From Pseudomonas denitrificans (nom. rej.) (GTDB lineage Bacteria; Pseudomonadota; Gammaproteobacteria; Pseudomonadales; Pseudomonadaceae), in contig NZ_CP043626.1 of the NCBI RefSeq assembly GCF_008807415.1, positions 5,928,501 to 5,992,500 on the forward strand: DNA of 64,000 bases, written 5' to 3'. Positions 1-12,400 of this stretch are shown piece after piece. Numbering within the stretch: position 1 is the stretch's first letter; every line of letters starts with the position of its first letter. A model generated the notes under the pieces. It had not been told where the DNA came from, did no database searches, and saw nothing but the letters and a program-made list of their open reading frames with translations. A program made the translations under genes and the position numbers.

Positions 1-3000
1 CACCGTGAGGTTCATGCTGCGGCCCAGGGCGATGATGGCGCGGGCGATGGCGGCGTCGTGGGGGTCGTCCGGCAGGCCGTGGACGAAGGACTGGTCGATC
101 TTCAGGGTGTCCAGCGGCAGCTGCTTCAGGTAGCTGAGCGAGGAGTAGCCGGTGCCGAAGTCGTCGATGGCCAGTTGCACGCCCAGGTGCTTGAGGCTGT
201 GTAGGATCGATAGGGCCTCCTCGGTCTGGTGCATGAGGAAGCTTTCGGTGATCTCCAGTTGCAGGCGCGAGGACTGCAGGTTGTAGTGGGCGAGCAGTTC
301 GCGGATGCGTTCGACAAGGTTGGTCTGGCGCAGCTGGGCGCCGGCGAGGTTGACCGAGAGCGGGCCGAAGGCGGCGTGGCTGTCCTGCCAGCGGCTCATC
401 TGCCGGCAGGCTTCGCGCAGCACCCAGTCGCCCAGCGGCAGGATCAGGCCGTTTTCCTCGGCCAGGGGGATGAAGCGATCCGGGGAAATCGCGCCGAATT
501 GCGGATGTTTCCAGCGGATCAGCGCCTCTGCTCCTACAAGTTGGCCGCTCGCGAGGGACAGCTTGGGTTGGTAGTAGAGCTGGAGCTGGTCGCTTTCCAG
601 GGCACGGCGCAGTTCGTGCTCCAGGGCCATGCGTTCGGTGGCCTGGAAGGTCAGCTCGCGGGTGTAGAACTCGACGCGGTTGCGGCCCTGGGCCTTGGCC
701 CGATACATGGCGGCATCGGCGTTCTTCACCAGTGTGGCGACGTCGCTGCCGTCGCTGGGATAGAGGCAGATACCGATGCTGGCGCTGACGAAGAACTCCT
801 GTTCTCCGGCGATGAACGGTTTGTCGAAGCAGACCAGCAGCTTGTTCGCCACGTGCTCGGCGTCCAGCGCGTGGTGCAGGCCGGGCAGCAGGATGATGAA
901 TTCGTCGCCGCCCTGGCGGGCCACGGTGTCGACGTCGCGCAGCTGCTCGCGCAGGCGGGTGGCGATGGATTTCAGCAGCAGGTCGCCCACCGGGTGGCCG
1001 AGGCTGTCGTTGATGTGCTTGAAGCGGTCGAGGTCGAGGAATAGTACGGCGCCCTGGTGATCGTCTTCCTGGGCTTCCTTGAGCGAGGCGTTCAGGCGGC
1101 TTTCGAACAGCAGGCGGTTGGGCAGGCCGGTGAGCGGGTCATGGTGGGCCTGGTAGTCGAGCCGCGCCTGGGCGTACTTGAGGGTGGAGATGTCGGCGAA
1201 CACGCCGACGTAGTGGGTCAGCTCGCCGTCGGCGTTGCGCACGGCGCTGACGGTCAGCCACTCCGGGTACAGTTCCTGGTTCTTCCGCCGGTTCCAGATC
1301 TCGCCCTGCCAGTGGCCTTCGGCGTTGAGCTGGTGCCAGAGGGCGACGTAGAAGCTGGTGTCATGCTGGCCGGAGGCAAGCAGGCGCGGCGAGTTGCCGA
1401 GGGCTTCCTGTTCGCTGTAGCCGGTGATTTCGCTGAAGGCGCGGTTGACTGCGACTATCTGCTGGTGCGCGTCGGTGATCATCACGCCTTCGGCGGTGCT
1501 TTCGAACACGGTGGCGGCGAGGCGCAGTTTTTCCTGCATCTGCTGCTGCTCGGTGATGTCCCGGGCGATGGTCAGCATGCAGTCGTCGCTGCCGATGGTG
1601 ATGCGATGGGCGGATAGCTCGCACAGGCGCAGGCTGCCGTCGCGGGTGCGAATCTGCGCGGTGAAGTCCGGGGCGCTGGAAGCGTTGTCGAGGATGCCCA
1701 GCAGCTTGCTGCGGTCGGCCGGGTTGGCCCACAGGCGCAGGTCGAGCGTGGAGCGCTCGGCAGCTTCTTCGCGGCTGTACCCGGTGATGCGGGTGAAGCC
1801 CTGGTTTACTTCCACCAGACGGCCGTCGCTGATGCGCGAGATGAGCATGCCGTCGGGGGAGGCGTGGAAGGCCTTGGCGAACTTTTCCTCGGACACGCGC
1901 AGCTGCTCCTGGGTCTCCTTGACCTGGGATATGTTGCGCACCACCACCACCAGCGCCGGGGTGTCGTCGAGGACGATGTGCTGGGCCGAGAGCAGGGCGG
2001 TGAAGCGCGTGCCGTCGCGGCGGTTGAGCGGAATCTCGACGTTGTTCAGCGGCTCGCCCTGGAGGCGCGCGAGCATCGCCGGGCCCATGCCCGGTTCACC
2101 CCAGATGCCCAGCTCGGTGGAGGTCTTGCCCAGCGCCTCGCTGGCGGGGATGCCGATCTGCTGTTCGAAGGTGCTGTTCACCGCGAGCAGCTGCCCGTCG
2201 ACGCGGCGGGCGAGGACGATGATGTCCGGGCAGTGGTGGAACACCGAGGCGAATTTCTGTTCGGACAGGCGCAGCGCCTGCTCGGTGTGCATGGCGTCGG
2301 TGATGTCGATCATCAGGCCGCGCAGGATCATTTCGTCGTCATGGTGGATCAGCGTGACGATGTCGCGAATCCAGACGATCCGCCCGTCGGCGGCGAGCAT
2401 GCGGTAGTCGAAGCTGTGGTTGCGCCCGGCCTGGCTTTCGCTGAGGCAGAAATGGATGGCGCGCTCGGCGTCTTCCGGGTGCAGGGTGCGCTGCCAGAAG
2501 CCGGGTTCCAGCCAGTCCTTGATCGGGTAGCCGAGCAGCCGCTGGGCGTGAGGCGAGACGTAGGTGAAGCGGTTTTCCGCCAGGCGCATTTCCCAGGCGA
2601 TGGCGGTGAGGCTTTCCACCAGGCCGCGGTAGTGCTGTTCGCTGTCGCGCAGGGCCTGTTCGAGCTTCTCGCGGCGCTGCATTTCGCCACGCAGGCGGCG
2701 GTTCATGGTGAACAGCACCAGCAGGGTGATGGCGGTCAGGAGGGCAATGGGGACGGCGATTTCCAGGACTTCGCGCCACACCGAGCGGCGATCCAGCAGG
2801 CCCCCGACCCAGGGCGCCTGGAGGGCATCGATCTGCTCGACGGTCAGATCGGCCAGTACCTTGTCGATGATGCCGGCGAAGATCGCCTGGTCCTTCGGCA
2901 CGCCCATTGCCAGTTGGTAGCGATAGGGAGTTTCGCCGCTGATCTGCAGGCCGTCGAGCTTGAGCTGGCGCAGGTTCCAGACGGATGAGGCGAGATCGCC

Positions 3001-3567
3001 GACGAATGCATCCACCTGCCCGGTGGCCAGGGCCTGCAGGCCGGCGGCGACGCTCGGCAAGGGTTGCAGGTTCAGGTCGGGGTGCTTGGCGGTCAACAGT
3101 TCGTGAGCCGCGTAGTTGGCCACGACGCCGACCTTGAGCCCGTAGAGTTCCTTGAGACCGCCGGGGGCCGGGCCGTCCTTGCGGGCGAGGATGATGATCG
3201 GAAAATCGAGGTAGGGGCGGGTGAAGGTCAGGTAGTCGAGGCGCTTGGGCGTAGCCATGACGCCGGGCAGCAGGTCGATGCGGTTGTCGCGCGCCTGTTG
3301 CAGGACTTCGCTCCAGCTGGCCGGTTCGACCGGCTGCAACTTCACCTTGAGTTGTTGGCTGATGAGCTGCACATAGCTGGCAGCGAGCCCCTGGTAGCGG
3401 CCCTCGGTGTCACGGAATTCAAAGGGTGGCCAGGAGGTATCGACGCCCAGGCGCAGGCTGGGATGTGCCTGCAGCCACTGCTGCTCCTCGGGCGTGAGGC
3501 TCAGGGCGAATGCCTGTCCCGCCCAGAATGCGAGGCACCACAGTAGAACTGCCTGCAGACGCGGCAT
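1..3567 (-). CDS. rmcA: RmcA-like sensor with periplasmic binding domain, PAS repeats, GGDEF and EAL domains (3' end outside window)
   Basis: A multidomain cyclic-di-GMP enzyme, cut by the left edge; about 1189 residues are visible. Reading the minus strand from the ATG at 3565-3567 gives a signal peptide, an SBP_bac_3 periplasmic ligand-binding domain (about residues 25-250), one membrane helix near 265-285, about four PAS domains, a GGDEF domain with intact RQGGDEF (about residue 886) and an EAL domain with GAEALIRW (about residue 1012) and [10 protein letters not shown]. Both catalytic signatures look intact, so synthesis and hydrolysis of c-di-GMP are possible; in P. aeruginosa the gene next to rpoD with this layout is RmcA, a redox-responsive phosphodiesterase. 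It lies downstream of rpoD beyond a terminator. I saw no frameshift. The symbol rests on architecture and position. Confidence 0.85.
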   Translation of the reverse strand, partial: MPRLQAVLLWCLAFWAGQAFALSLTPEEQQWLQAHPSLRLGVDTSWPPFEFRDTEGRYQGLAASYVQLISQQLKVKLQPVEPASWSEVLQQARDNRIDLLPGVMATPKRLDYLTFTRPYLDFPIIILARKDGPAPGGLKELYGLKVGVVANYAAHELLTAKHPDLNLQPLPSVAAGLQALATGQVDAFVGDLASSVWNLRQLKLDGLQISGETPYRYQLAMGVPKDQAIFAGIIDKVLADLTVEQIDALQAPWVGGLLDRRSVWREVLEIAVPIALLTAITLLVLFTMNRRLRGEMQRREKLEQALRDSEQHYRGLVESLTAIAWEMRLAENRFTYVSPHAQRLLGYPIKDWLEPGFWQRTLHPEDAERAIHFCLSESQAGRNHSFDYRMLAADGRIVWIRDIVTLIHHDDEMILRGLMIDITDAMHTEQALRLSEQKFASVFHHCPDIIVLARRVDGQLLAVNSTFEQQIGIPASEALGKTSTELGIWGEPGMGPAMLARLQGEPLNNVEIPLNRRDGTRFTALLSAQHIVLDDTPALVVVVRNISQVKETQEQLRVSEEKFAKAFHASPDGMLISRISDGRLVEVNQGFTRITGYSREEAAERSTLDLRLWANPADRSKLLGILDNASSAPDFTAQIRTRDGSLRLCELSAHRITIGSDDCMLTIARDITEQQQMQEKLRLAATVFESTAEGVMITDAHQQIVAVNRAFSEITGYSEQEALGNSPRLLASGQHDTSFYVALWHQLNAEGHWQGEIWNRRKNQELYPEWLTVSAVRNADGELTHYVGVFADISTLKYAQARLDYQAHHDPLTGLPNRLLFESRLNASLKEAQEDDHQGAVLFLDLDRFKHINDSLGHPVGDLLLKSIATRLREQLRDVDTVARQGGDEFIILLPGLHHALDAEHVANKLLVCFDKPFIAGEQEFFVSASIGICLYPSDGSDVATLVKNADAAMYRAKAQGRNRVEFYTRELTFQATERMALEHELRRALESDQLQLYYQPKLSLASGQLVGAEALIRWKHPQFGAISPDRFIPLAEENGLILPLGDWVLREACRQMSRWQDSHAAFGPLSVNLAGAQLRQTNLVERIRELLAHYNLQSSRLQLEITESFLMHQTEEALSILHSLKHLGVQLAIDDFGTGYSSLSYLKQLPLDTLKIDQSFVHGLPDDPHDAAIARAIIALGRSMNLTV

Positions 3568-3635
3568 GAAGGGCCTCATTCCAGGGGGGACTATGCCGAA
3601 GTGTAGACGTGGCACTTTGCCCGATGGAAGGCCCA

Positions 3636-3668
3636 AAGAAAAACCCCGGTTTTGGCCGGGGGTTCTTC
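3636..3668 (-). terminator. Rho-independent terminator after rpoD
   Basis: On the minus strand the stem CCCCGG-CCAAAA-CCGGGG is followed by a T-rich run (TTTTTCTTT). It begins just past the rpoD stop codon and separates rpoD from the rmcA-like gene. Confidence 0.85.
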
Positions 3669-3669
3669 G

Positions 3670-5523
<1,854 letters not shown>

Positions 5524-5601
5524 AACACCCTATCCACTGAAGGTCTTGGCGGGCTGAAATAAGCCGAGGATTATACCAGATTCGAGGCTTCAGGCGCCAG
5601 T

Positions 5602-7638
5602 TCAGCTCTGGCTGCCTGTTGAAGAGGGGGTGCTGTAGTGCTCCCGCAGTAACGCTTTCTCTTCGTCGGTCAGTTCACTGGGGTTCTTTCGCAGCACACT
5701 GTGCAGGCGGGCTTCGCGGCTGCTGAGCAGTTGGTTGTGTGCAAGTGTAGTAATGGTGTCGACGAACTGCTTTTCAAGATTGCCGTCATCGATCAGCCAT
5801 TCTTTCCCCGCCAGCACCTGCAGCAGGCGCCCTTGGGGTGTTCCGTGCCAGCGCGCGATGAGGTGCATCGAGCTCTGTTTCGGATTCTTCTGCAACGCTT
5901 CGACCAGGGCCGCGAGCAGTTGCGAGTAGGTCTGTCCCTCGTTGGAGAAGTGGCTCGCATCCTCGACGCTCTGCGCCAGTTGGGGATGGTGCAGCAGGGT
6001 GCGCAGCGCGGTCAGCGTCGGCGATTCGACGCTGATCTCGGTACGTGGCTGGCGCGGCGTAAAGTCGCCTTTCTTGCCCTTGCCGTCCCATTTGCGATCG
6101 CCCTTCCAGGGCTTCTTGCCCTGCTTGGCGCCGCCGTTGCCGGCGGAAAATTCCTGCGGCGCCTCGAAGTAGTTCGAAGCATCCTGGTAATGACTGTCGC
6201 CATGCTCTGCGAACTGGCCGGCGAACTGGCCCATGTCGTAGTCGGCGTACTCGTGGGCGTGCTGATCCGTGCCTTGTGCCTTGGCCGGAGCGGGCGCATG
6301 GCTGGGCTTGCCCTGGCCGGTGAGGCCCGAGCGCGGCGCGCTGATCTGGCTGAGCGCCTCGGCGGACAGCCCGGTGATCTCGCCCAGGCGCTGGCGCATC
6401 AGCAGGCGCAGGGTGTTGCCGGGAATCTTTTCCAGCAACGGCCCGGCCAGGGTCGCCAAGTGCGCCTTGCCTTCCAGCGTGCTGGGGTCGGCTTCCTGGG
6501 TCAGTTGCTGGAAGAAGTAGTCCGCCAGCGGCTGGGCCTGGTGGGCGAGGCGTGCGCGGAACGCGTCCGGGCCTTCGGCGCGTACCAGGCTGTCCGGGTC
6601 CTCGCCCTCGGGCAGGAACAGGAAGCGCACCTTGCGCCCGTCCTGCAGGTTGCTCAGCGCCGACTCCAGCGCGCGCCAGGCAGCATTGCGGCCGGCCTGG
6701 TCGCCGTCGAAGCAGAAGAGGATGTTCGGCACGATGCGGAACAGCCGCTTGATGTGTTCTTCGCTGGTGGCTGTGCCCAGGGTGGCGACCGCATTGCGGA
6801 TGCCTTGCTGGGCCAGCGCGATGACGTCCATGTAGCCTTCGACCACCATGATCTCGTCGAGATCCCGGTTGTTCTTCCGTGCCTCGTACAGGCCGTAGAG
6901 CTCCTGCCCTTTATGGAAGACCGGAGTTTCCGGCGAGTTCAGGTACTTCGGCTTGTCGTCGCCCAGCACCCGGCCGCCGAAGGCGATCACCCGACCGCGG
7001 CTGTCGCGGATGGGGAAGATCACTCGGTCGCGGAAGCGGTCGTAGCGCTTGCCGCTGTCGGGGTTCTCCACCAAAAGGCCTGCGTCGAGCATGGCTTTGA
7101 GCTGCAGGTTGTCGCCGCCCAGGTTCTTCAGCAGGTTGTCCCAGCCCGGCGGGGCGAAGCCCAGGCCGAAGTCGCGGGCGATCTCGCCGGTCAGGCCGCG
7201 GCCCTTGAGGTATTCCACCGCGGCCTTGCGTGCCGGGTGGCCTTTCAGCGCCTGGCGGTAGAACTCGGCGGCGCCAGCCAGTAGCGGGTAGAGCGGCGAG
7301 TCGACCGGTTGGCGGGGCTTGTTGCCGCGCCGGCCTTCTTCGCGGGGGATATCCATGCCGGCGCGCTTGGCCAGGTCCTCGACGGCCTGGACGAAGTCCA
7401 GCTGGTCGTGGTCCATGATGAAGCCGAGCGCGTTGCCGCCGGCGCCGCAGCCGAAGCAGTAATAGAACTGCTTGTCCGGGCTGACGGTGAAGGAGGGTGT
7501 CTTCTCCTTGTGGAACGGGCAGCACGCGCTGTAGTTCTTGCCGGTCTTCTTCAGCTGGATGCGCGAACTCACCACATCGAGAATGTCGGTGCGGTTGAGC
7601 AGGTCATCGATGAAGGATTGTGGAATCAGGCCGGCCAT
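5602..7638 (-). CDS. dnaG: DNA primase DnaG
   Basis: Makes the RNA primers for chromosome replication. The protein is 678 residues. It has an N-terminal CHC2 zinc-binding domain (CCPFHKEKTPSF, then CFGCGAGG), the catalytic core with a TOPRIM domain (VVEGYMDVIAL and CFDGDQAGR), a low-complexity linker rich in Gly, Lys and Asp near residues 440-530, and a C-terminal DnaB-binding helical domain. An in-frame ATG 11 codons upstream (7671) is possible, but MAGLIPQSFIDDLL matches the family start, so 7638 is chosen. Unlike P. aeruginosa, no yqeY gene separates it from rpsU. Confidence 0.97.
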   Translation of the reverse strand: MAGLIPQSFIDDLLNRTDILDVVSSRIQLKKTGKNYSACCPFHKEKTPSFTVSPDKQFYYCFGCGAGGNALGFIMDHDQLDFVQAVEDLAKRAGMDIPREEGRRGNKPRQPVDSPLYPLLAGAAEFYRQALKGHPARKAAVEYLKGRGLTGEIARDFGLGFAPPGWDNLLKNLGGDNLQLKAMLDAGLLVENPDSGKRYDRFRDRVIFPIRDSRGRVIAFGGRVLGDDKPKYLNSPETPVFHKGQELYGLYEARKNNRDLDEIMVVEGYMDVIALAQQGIRNAVATLGTATSEEHIKRLFRIVPNILFCFDGDQAGRNAAWRALESALSNLQDGRKVRFLFLPEGEDPDSLVRAEGPDAFRARLAHQAQPLADYFFQQLTQEADPSTLEGKAHLATLAGPLLEKIPGNTLRLLMRQRLGEITGLSAEALSQISAPRSGLTGQGKPSHAPAPAKAQGTDQHAHEYADYDMGQFAGQFAEHGDSHYQDASNYFEAPQEFSAGNGGAKQGKKPWKGDRKWDGKGKKGDFTPRQPRTEISVESPTLTALRTLLHHPQLAQSVEDASHFSNEGQTYSQLLAALVEALQKNPKQSSMHLIARWHGTPQGRLLQVLAGKEWLIDDGNLEKQFVDTITTLAHNQLLSSREARLHSVLRKNPSELTDEEKALLREHYSTPSSTGSQS

Positions 7639-7728
7639 AGACTCATCGGGACGCAGGGTGGACCCAAGCATAGCGCGGGGCGTTGAGGCCGCTAGCGAGG
7701 CTTGAGGCTAAGCATGGGGCTGGAAAAG

Positions 7729-7763
7729 CAAAAACTCCGAAGTCCGCGAATGCGAATCGGAGT
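7729..7763 (-). terminator. Partial terminator between rpsU and dnaG
   Basis: On the minus strand ACTCCGA and TCGGAGT (7757-7763 with 7734-7740) form a 7-bp stem with a 16-base loop, followed by TTTTTGCTTTT. Its place, just after rpsU and inside the operon, matches the internal terminator T1 of the E. coli rpsU-dnaG-rpoD operon, which lets more rpsU than dnaG mRNA be made. A second stem, GTGCCTG/CAGGCAC (7767-7784), lies just upstream of it. Confidence 0.6.
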
Positions 7764-7838
7764 GGGGTGCCTGGTTTCAGGCACTCGCCCGGCGAGTGGG
7801 CCGGGCGATGCGGAAAGCGTGCGACGAGGCGCTGTAAC

Positions 7839-8054
7839 TCAGTACAGGCGCTCGCGGCGGCGCTGTTCGCGCTGCACTTTCTTGGCGTGACGCTTAACAG
7901 CGGCAGCGGCCTTGCGCTTACGCTCGGCGGTCGGCTTTTCGTAGAACTCACGGCTACGGACTTCGGCCAGTACGCCTGCTTTTTCGCAGGAGCGCTTGAA
8001 ACGACGCAGAGCTACGTCGAAGGGTTCGTTCTCTTTAACTTTGACGGCGGGCAT
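7839..8054 (-). CDS. rpsU: 30S ribosomal protein S21
   Basis: Small basic ribosomal protein of 71 residues involved in initiation on the 30S subunit. The sequence [19 protein letters not shown] at the start and the Arg/Lys-rich tail ending [15 protein letters not shown] residues are typical of S21. A longer in-frame reading to 8186 has no family support, so the start at 8052-8054 is used; GAAGGT lies 8-9 bases upstream. It is the first gene of the macromolecular synthesis operon. Confidence 0.97.
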   Translation of the reverse strand: MPAVKVKENEPFDVALRRFKRSCEKAGVLAEVRSREFYEKPTAERKRKAAAAVKRHAKKVQREQRRRERLY

Positions 8055-8137
8055 CCAGGTCGTACCTTCAATGATTACCGGAGGATTTATCGCGCTCCTG
8101 ACGGTTGTTCGGAGTCGGCGGTTTTCAAGGGTTGCGG

Positions 8138-8166
8138 ATATTAAACGTTCGGAAGGAGGAATGCAA
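8138..8166 (-). promoter_or_regulatory. Sigma-70 promoter of rpsU-dnaG-rpoD
   Basis: On the minus strand TTGCAT and TAATAT are separated by exactly 17 bases, 84 bases upstream of the rpsU start. This is a near-consensus housekeeping promoter in the expected place for the operon. Not tested experimentally here. Confidence 0.6.
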
Positions 8167-8254
8167 AGCCTCCGATCGAAAAGCACTGGTCCGAAGCCCA
8201 GCCGGCGATTATGATGCGCGGCTTCAATTTTGCCCAGAGTAAAGGCTCAAACCC

Positions 8255-9280
8255 ATGCTAGTGCTGGGGTTGGAAACCTCCTGCGACGAGACCGGCGTCG
8301 CCCTGTACGACAGCGAAAAAGGCCTGCTGGCCGACGCGCTGTTCAGCCAGATCGACCTGCACCGCGTATACGGCGGCGTGGTTCCCGAGCTGGCCTCCCG
8401 TGATCACGTCAAGCGCATGCTGCCGCTGATTCGCCAGGTGCTGGCCGACTCCGGCCGCACCGCCGAAGACATCGACGCCATCGCCTACACCGCTGGCCCC
8501 GGCCTGGTGGGCGCACTGCTGGTCGGTGCTTCCTGCGCCCAGGCCATGGCGTTCGCCTGGGGCATACCGGCTGTCGGCGTGCACCATATGGAAGGCCACC
8601 TGCTGGCGCCGATGCTCGAAGAGCAGCCGCCGCAGTTCCCGTTCGTCGCCTTGCTGGTGTCCGGCGGCCACACCCAACTGGTGCGGGTGGATGGCATCGG
8701 CCAGTACCAGGTGCTCGGCGAGTCGGTGGACGACGCGGCCGGCGAAGCCTTCGACAAGACTGCCAAACTGCTTGGCCTGGCCTATCCCGGTGGTCCGGAG
8801 ATCGCACGTCTGGCCGAGAGCGGCACCGCTGGTCGCTTCGTCTTCCCGCGCCCGATGACCGACCGTCCGGGCCTGGATTTCAGCTTCAGCGGCCTCAAGA
8901 CTTTCGCCCTGAACACCTGGCAGCGCTGCGTGGCCGAAGGTGACGACAGCGAGCAGACCCGCTGCGACATCGCCCTGGCGTTCCAGACGGCGGTGGTCGA
9001 GACCCTGACCATCAAGTGCAAGCGCGCGCTCAAGCAGACTCACCTGAAGAGCCTGGTGATCGCCGGTGGCGTCAGCGCCAACCAGGCCTTGCGCCAGCAT
9101 CTGGAAAAGATGCTCGGCGAGATGAAGGGCCAGGTGTTCTACGCCCGCCCGCGCTTCTGCACCGATAACGGCGCGATGATCGCCTATGCTGGCTGCCAGC
9201 GGCTGGTGGCCGGGCAGCAGGACGGCCCATCGATCGGCGTCCAGGCGCGTTGGCCAATGGAGTCGCTGCCAGCGATCTGA
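8255..9280 (+). CDS. tsaD: tRNA N6-adenosine threonylcarbamoyltransferase TsaD
   Basis: Catalytic subunit that places the threonylcarbamoyl group on A37 of ANN-decoding tRNAs, working with TsaB and TsaE. The 341 residues match the family length. The ASKHA fold is shown by [10 protein letters not shown] at the N-terminus, the metal-binding HHMEGHL near residues 108-114, VSGGHTQLV, and [10 protein letters not shown] near the C-terminus. It is divergent from rpsU, as in other gammaproteobacteria, and ends in a strong terminator facing plsY. Confidence 0.97.
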   Translation: MLVLGLETSCDETGVALYDSEKGLLADALFSQIDLHRVYGGVVPELASRDHVKRMLPLIRQVLADSGRTAEDIDAIAYTAGPGLVGALLVGASCAQAMAFAWGIPAVGVHHMEGHLLAPMLEEQPPQFPFVALLVSGGHTQLVRVDGIGQYQVLGESVDDAAGEAFDKTAKLLGLAYPGGPEIARLAESGTAGRFVFPRPMTDRPGLDFSFSGLKTFALNTWQRCVAEGDDSEQTRCDIALAFQTAVVETLTIKCKRALKQTHLKSLVIAGGVSANQALRQHLEKMLGEMKGQVFYARPRFCTDNGAMIAYAGCQRLVAGQQDGPSIGVQARWPMESLPAI

Positions 9281-9301
9281 ATAATGAAGCTGCAAACGAC
9301 G

Positions 9302-9335
9302 CGGCCCATGCTCTGAGCGGCATGGGCCGTTTTTT
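9302..9335 (+). terminator. Rho-independent terminator after tsaD
   Basis: CGGCCCATGC and GCATGGGCCG form a 10-bp stem followed by six T, between the convergent genes tsaD and plsY. Confidence 0.85.
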
Positions 9336-9374
9336 CGCTTGCAGCGCGTTACGCGGGCCGGGAAGCTCGCGGCT

Positions 9375-9944
9375 TTAGAAGTGACGTTCGCGTCCGGCGA
9401 TCAGGTCGCGCAGGTTGCTGCGGTGGCGCCAGACGATCAGGCCGGTGAGCACAGTCATCGGCAGCAGCGCCGAAGGCTCCTGCCAGGCCAGCAGCGGCAG
9501 GGTCAGTGGCGTGGCCACCAGGGAAGCCAGCGAACTGGTGCGCGACAGCTTGAAGGTCACCAGCCAGGCCACTGCCGCAAGCAGGGCGGCCGGCGGGTAC
9601 AGCGCCAGCAGCATGCCGGCGGCGGTGGCGACGCCCTTGCCGCCACGGAAGTTGAAGTACAGCGGGTAGAGGTGGCCGATCACCGCTGCCAGCCCGATCC
9701 ACGCCTGCTCCACGTCGGACAGGCCGATCATCCGGGCGAAAAGAACCGGAACCAGCCCCTTGGCGAGATCGCCGAGCAGGGTGAGGATGGCGATCTTCTT
9801 CCCGGCCAGGCGCAGCATGTTGGTGGCGCCGGGATTGCCCGAGCCGCTGGCGCGCGGGTCGGCCGTGCCGAACAGGCGGCTGAGGAGTACCGCGAAGGAC
9901 AGTGATCCGAGCAGGTAGGCGAGGATCGCCAAGAACCAGAACAT
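9375..9944 (-). CDS. plsY: Glycerol-3-phosphate acyltransferase PlsY
   Basis: Integral membrane enzyme that acylates glycerol-3-phosphate with acyl-phosphate in phospholipid synthesis. The protein has 189 residues with about five hydrophobic helices. The family motif GSGNPGATN lies near residue 35, and the glycine-rich [12 protein letters not shown] follows in the middle. The ATG at 9942-9944 ([14 protein letters not shown]) fits the family; a GTG three codons upstream is possible. The gene is divergent from folB. Confidence 0.93.
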   Translation of the reverse strand: MFWFLAILAYLLGSLSFAVLLSRLFGTADPRASGSGNPGATNMLRLAGKKIAILTLLGDLAKGLVPVLFARMIGLSDVEQAWIGLAAVIGHLYPLYFNFRGGKGVATAAGMLLALYPPAALLAAVAWLVTFKLSRTSSLASLVATPLTLPLLAWQEPSALLPMTVLTGLIVWRHRSNLRDLIAGRERHF

Positions 9945-10024
9945 GGTTTCCACCGGAGACGAGGTCGTTTCCGATTCTAACGGGGCGCCGGCCGCTTGTC
10001 GTGTCGCCTTGGAGCATGCAGTCA

Positions 10025-10378
10025 GTGGACAGAGTTTTCATCGAGGGGCTGGAAGTGGACACCGTGATCGGCGTCTACGACTGGGAAAGGGGTATCCGGC
10101 AGTGCCTGCGCCTGGACCTGACGCTGGGTTGGGACAACCGCCCGGCGGCGGCCGACGACGATATTGCCAAGGCCCTGGACTACGCCGTGCTCTCCGAGCG
10201 GGTCATGGCTTTTGCCCGTGACGCGCATTTCCAGCTGGTGGAAACCTTCGCCGAGCGCCTGGCCGAGCTGCTGATGGCTGAATTCGGCATTCAGTGGCTG
10301 CGCCTGAAAGTCACCAAGCCCGGTGCCGTCGCGGCTGCCATCGGCGTGGGTGTGGAGATCGAACGCGGATGCCGCTGA
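10025..10378 (+). CDS. folB: Dihydroneopterin aldolase FolB
   Basis: Converts 7,8-dihydroneopterin to 6-hydroxymethyl-dihydropterin and glycolaldehyde in folate synthesis. The product is 117 residues, [15 protein letters not shown] through to the end, normal for FolB. The GTG at 10025-10027 is preferred: GGAG lies 10 bases upstream, whereas it is one base from the ATG at 10016. The gene overlaps folK by 10 bases, so the two consecutive folate steps are coupled. Confidence 0.92.
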   Translation: MDRVFIEGLEVDTVIGVYDWERGIRQCLRLDLTLGWDNRPAAADDDIAKALDYAVLSERVMAFARDAHFQLVETFAERLAELLMAEFGIQWLRLKVTKPGAVAAAIGVGVEIERGCR

Positions 10379-10904
10379 CGACGGTCTACCTCGGGTTGGG
10401 CAGCAACTTCGACCGTGAGCGCCATCTGCTCGCCGGGTTGGAGGCGCTGGACGGCTTCCTCGAGGACATCCACTGCTCGCCGGTGTTCGAGAGCGAGCCG
10501 GTGGGCATCCGCAGCGGCCCCTTCTACAACTTCGTGATCGTCGCACGTACCGATCTGGCATTGGCGGAGCTGAGCCTGCGGCTCAAGCACATCGAGGCGG
10601 ACAACGGTCGCTATGCGCCGGAGCGCAAGGGTCTGCCGCTGGATATCGACGTGCTGCTGTATGGCGACCTGCACGGGGAGTTCGACGGCCTGACGCTGCC
10701 GCGCGCGGAGGTGCTGAAGAATGCCTTCGTCCTCTGGCCGCTGGCGTTGCTGGCCCCGAGGTGAAGCATCCGGGAGCGCAGCGTTCGTTTGCCGAACTGT
10801 GGGCGGGTGCGCAGATCGCGCAGAAGCTCTGGCCGGTGTCCTTCCAGTGGCGCGGTGTGGAGCTGACGCCGGCGGCGCTGATCGAGGCGCATCCGGCGGC
10901 CTGA
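10369..10904 (+). pseudogene. folK: folK (hydroxymethyl-dihydropterin pyrophosphokinase) with a one-base frameshift
   Basis: FolK transfers pyrophosphate from ATP to 6-hydroxymethyl-dihydropterin. The frame from 10369 ([13 protein letters not shown]) keeps the core motifs, including RYAPERKGLPLDIDVLLYG, but stops at 10764 after 131 residues. From 10761 a second frame continues without a start codon for 47 more residues (KHPGAQRSFAELWAG to a TGA at 10902-10904). It reads like the missing C-terminus. One lost base near the CCCC at 10754-10757 would explain both, giving about 178 residues. It may be a real truncation or, given two similar cases nearby, a sequence error. Confidence 0.75.
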
Positions 10905-10957
10905 TTTGTGTTCGGTTCTCTCCGGGCCTCGGCAAGCGCTGCGGCCTGATCGCCACC

Positions 10958-11008
10958 TGTAGGAGCGCCCGATGGGCGCGATCGCGGGCATGGCCCGCTC
11001 CTACAGTG
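10958..11008. repeat. REP-like palindromic repeat
   Basis: TGTAGGAGCG and CGCTCCTACA bound about 50 bases with an inner GCGCCC/GGGCGC hairpin. This is the common Pseudomonas intergenic REP pattern. It sits between folK and the convergent cca. Confidence 0.7.
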
Positions 11009-11047
11009 AGCGCCTGTCGTTAGAGGTGCGATCCCTCCGCAGTGCTG

Positions 11048-12277
11048 TCAGGCGGCGTGGCTTTCCTTGTAGGCCTTCAGTGCTGTCAGCCGCTCACGCT
11101 TGAGCGCTTCGCCCAGCTCGGCACCCTTGTATCCCTTTTCCAGCAATGGCTGCACCGCGACCGAGCGGGCAGCCTGTGCTGCACCGCGCAGGTACTCGGC
11201 CTGCGGGTATTCGCGGTCCTCCAGTCCATGGCGGCCGCGGGCGTCCATCTCGCTGGCGGCGAGAAACTCTTCGAAGCGCTGCGGCCGGCGGTAGACGTCG
11301 AAGGATTGCAGCAGCTCGAGGATGGTGTTCGGCCGCAGCTCCAGCGCGCGGTGGCAGTGGGTGTGGTACTCGCCGACCAGTCGCGCCAGTTCCTGGCATT
11401 CCCGCGGGACCTTGAAGCGTGCGTTGATCGCGTCGATCAGCGGCAGGCCCAGATGTTCGTGGGCGTGGTGTTTGGGCCATTCTTCCTCGCGCGTCTCGCC
11501 CTTGCCTACGTCATGCACCAGGCAGGCCCAGCGCACGCTCAGCGGCTGATCGTACCTGGCGCACTCGCGCAGCACGGCTAGTACATGCTCGCCGGTATCC
11601 ACCTCGGGATGGTGCTGCGGCGGTTGCGGTACGCCGAACAGCGTGTCGACTTCCGGCATCAGCACGGCCAGGGCGCCACAGTCGCGCAGGACCTGGATGA
11701 ACACGTCTGGGCGCGATTCCATCAGGGCGCGGGAGATTTCCTTCCAGCTGCGTTCGGCGGTCAGCGCTTCCAGTTCGCCGGATTCCGACAGCTCGCGCAT
11801 CAGCGCCAGGGTTTCCGGCGCCACGCTGAAGCCCATCGGCGCATAGCGGGCGGCGAAGCGCGCGACACGCAGCACGCGCAAAGGGTCTTCGGCGAAGGCC
11901 GGGGAGACGTGGCGCAGCAGGCGGGCTTCGAGGTCTTTCTGGCCGTGGTAGGGATCGACGATCTGGCCGTCATTGTCCTCGGCCATGGCGTTGATGGTCA
12001 GGTCGCGGCGGATCAGGTCTTCTTCCAGGGTGACGTCGGGGCTGGCGTAGAAGGTGAAGCCGCCATAGCCGTGCCCGCTTTTGCGCTCGGTGCGGGCGAG
12101 GGCGTATTCCTCGCCGGTCTTGGGGTGGAGGAAGACCGGGAAGTCGGCGCCCACCGGGCGGTAGCCCTGGGTGAGCATCTCGTCGGCGCTGGCGCCGACC
12201 ACCACCCAGTCGGTGTCGCTGAAGGGGATGCCGAGCAGGCGGTCGCGCACGGCGCCGCCCACCTTGTAGATCTGCAT
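11048..12277 (-). CDS. cca: CCA-adding tRNA nucleotidyltransferase with HD domain
   Basis: Adds or repairs the 3' CCA end of tRNAs. The protein has 409 residues. It shows the class II polymerase-beta signature [10 protein letters not shown] and the metal-binding DTD in SDTDWVVVG, the template motif [10 protein letters not shown], and a C-terminal HD phosphohydrolase domain (HDVGKG, near residue 255), as in gammaproteobacterial enzymes of this size. [12 protein letters not shown] is taken as the start because AGGAGA precedes it; an in-frame ATG 18 codons upstream lacks family support. Confidence 0.96.
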   Translation of the reverse strand: MQIYKVGGAVRDRLLGIPFSDTDWVVVGASADEMLTQGYRPVGADFPVFLHPKTGEEYALARTERKSGHGYGGFTFYASPDVTLEEDLIRRDLTINAMAEDNDGQIVDPYHGQKDLEARLLRHVSPAFAEDPLRVLRVARFAARYAPMGFSVAPETLALMRELSESGELEALTAERSWKEISRALMESRPDVFIQVLRDCGALAVLMPEVDTLFGVPQPPQHHPEVDTGEHVLAVLRECARYDQPLSVRWACLVHDVGKGETREEEWPKHHAHEHLGLPLIDAINARFKVPRECQELARLVGEYHTHCHRALELRPNTILELLQSFDVYRRPQRFEEFLAASEMDARGRHGLEDREYPQAEYLRGAAQAARSVAVQPLLEKGYKGAELGEALKRERLTALKAYKESHAA

Positions 12278-12400
12278 GAAGCTGTCTCCTGTTCTGGGGG
12301 ATAGCTTCGGGGTTTGCGGCGGGTGGGGCAAGCTCGGCAGCGGGAGAGGTGTCTGCGGCGTCGGTCGCGGGCATGGCCCACTCCTGCAGCGGGCTCTGGT

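Noticed and set aside
12278..12400. A REP-like sequence around 12370-12395 (GGGCATGGCCCACTCCTGCAG)
   Set aside because: It resembles half of the REP at 10958 but lacks a partner arm; too degenerate to list as a repeat.
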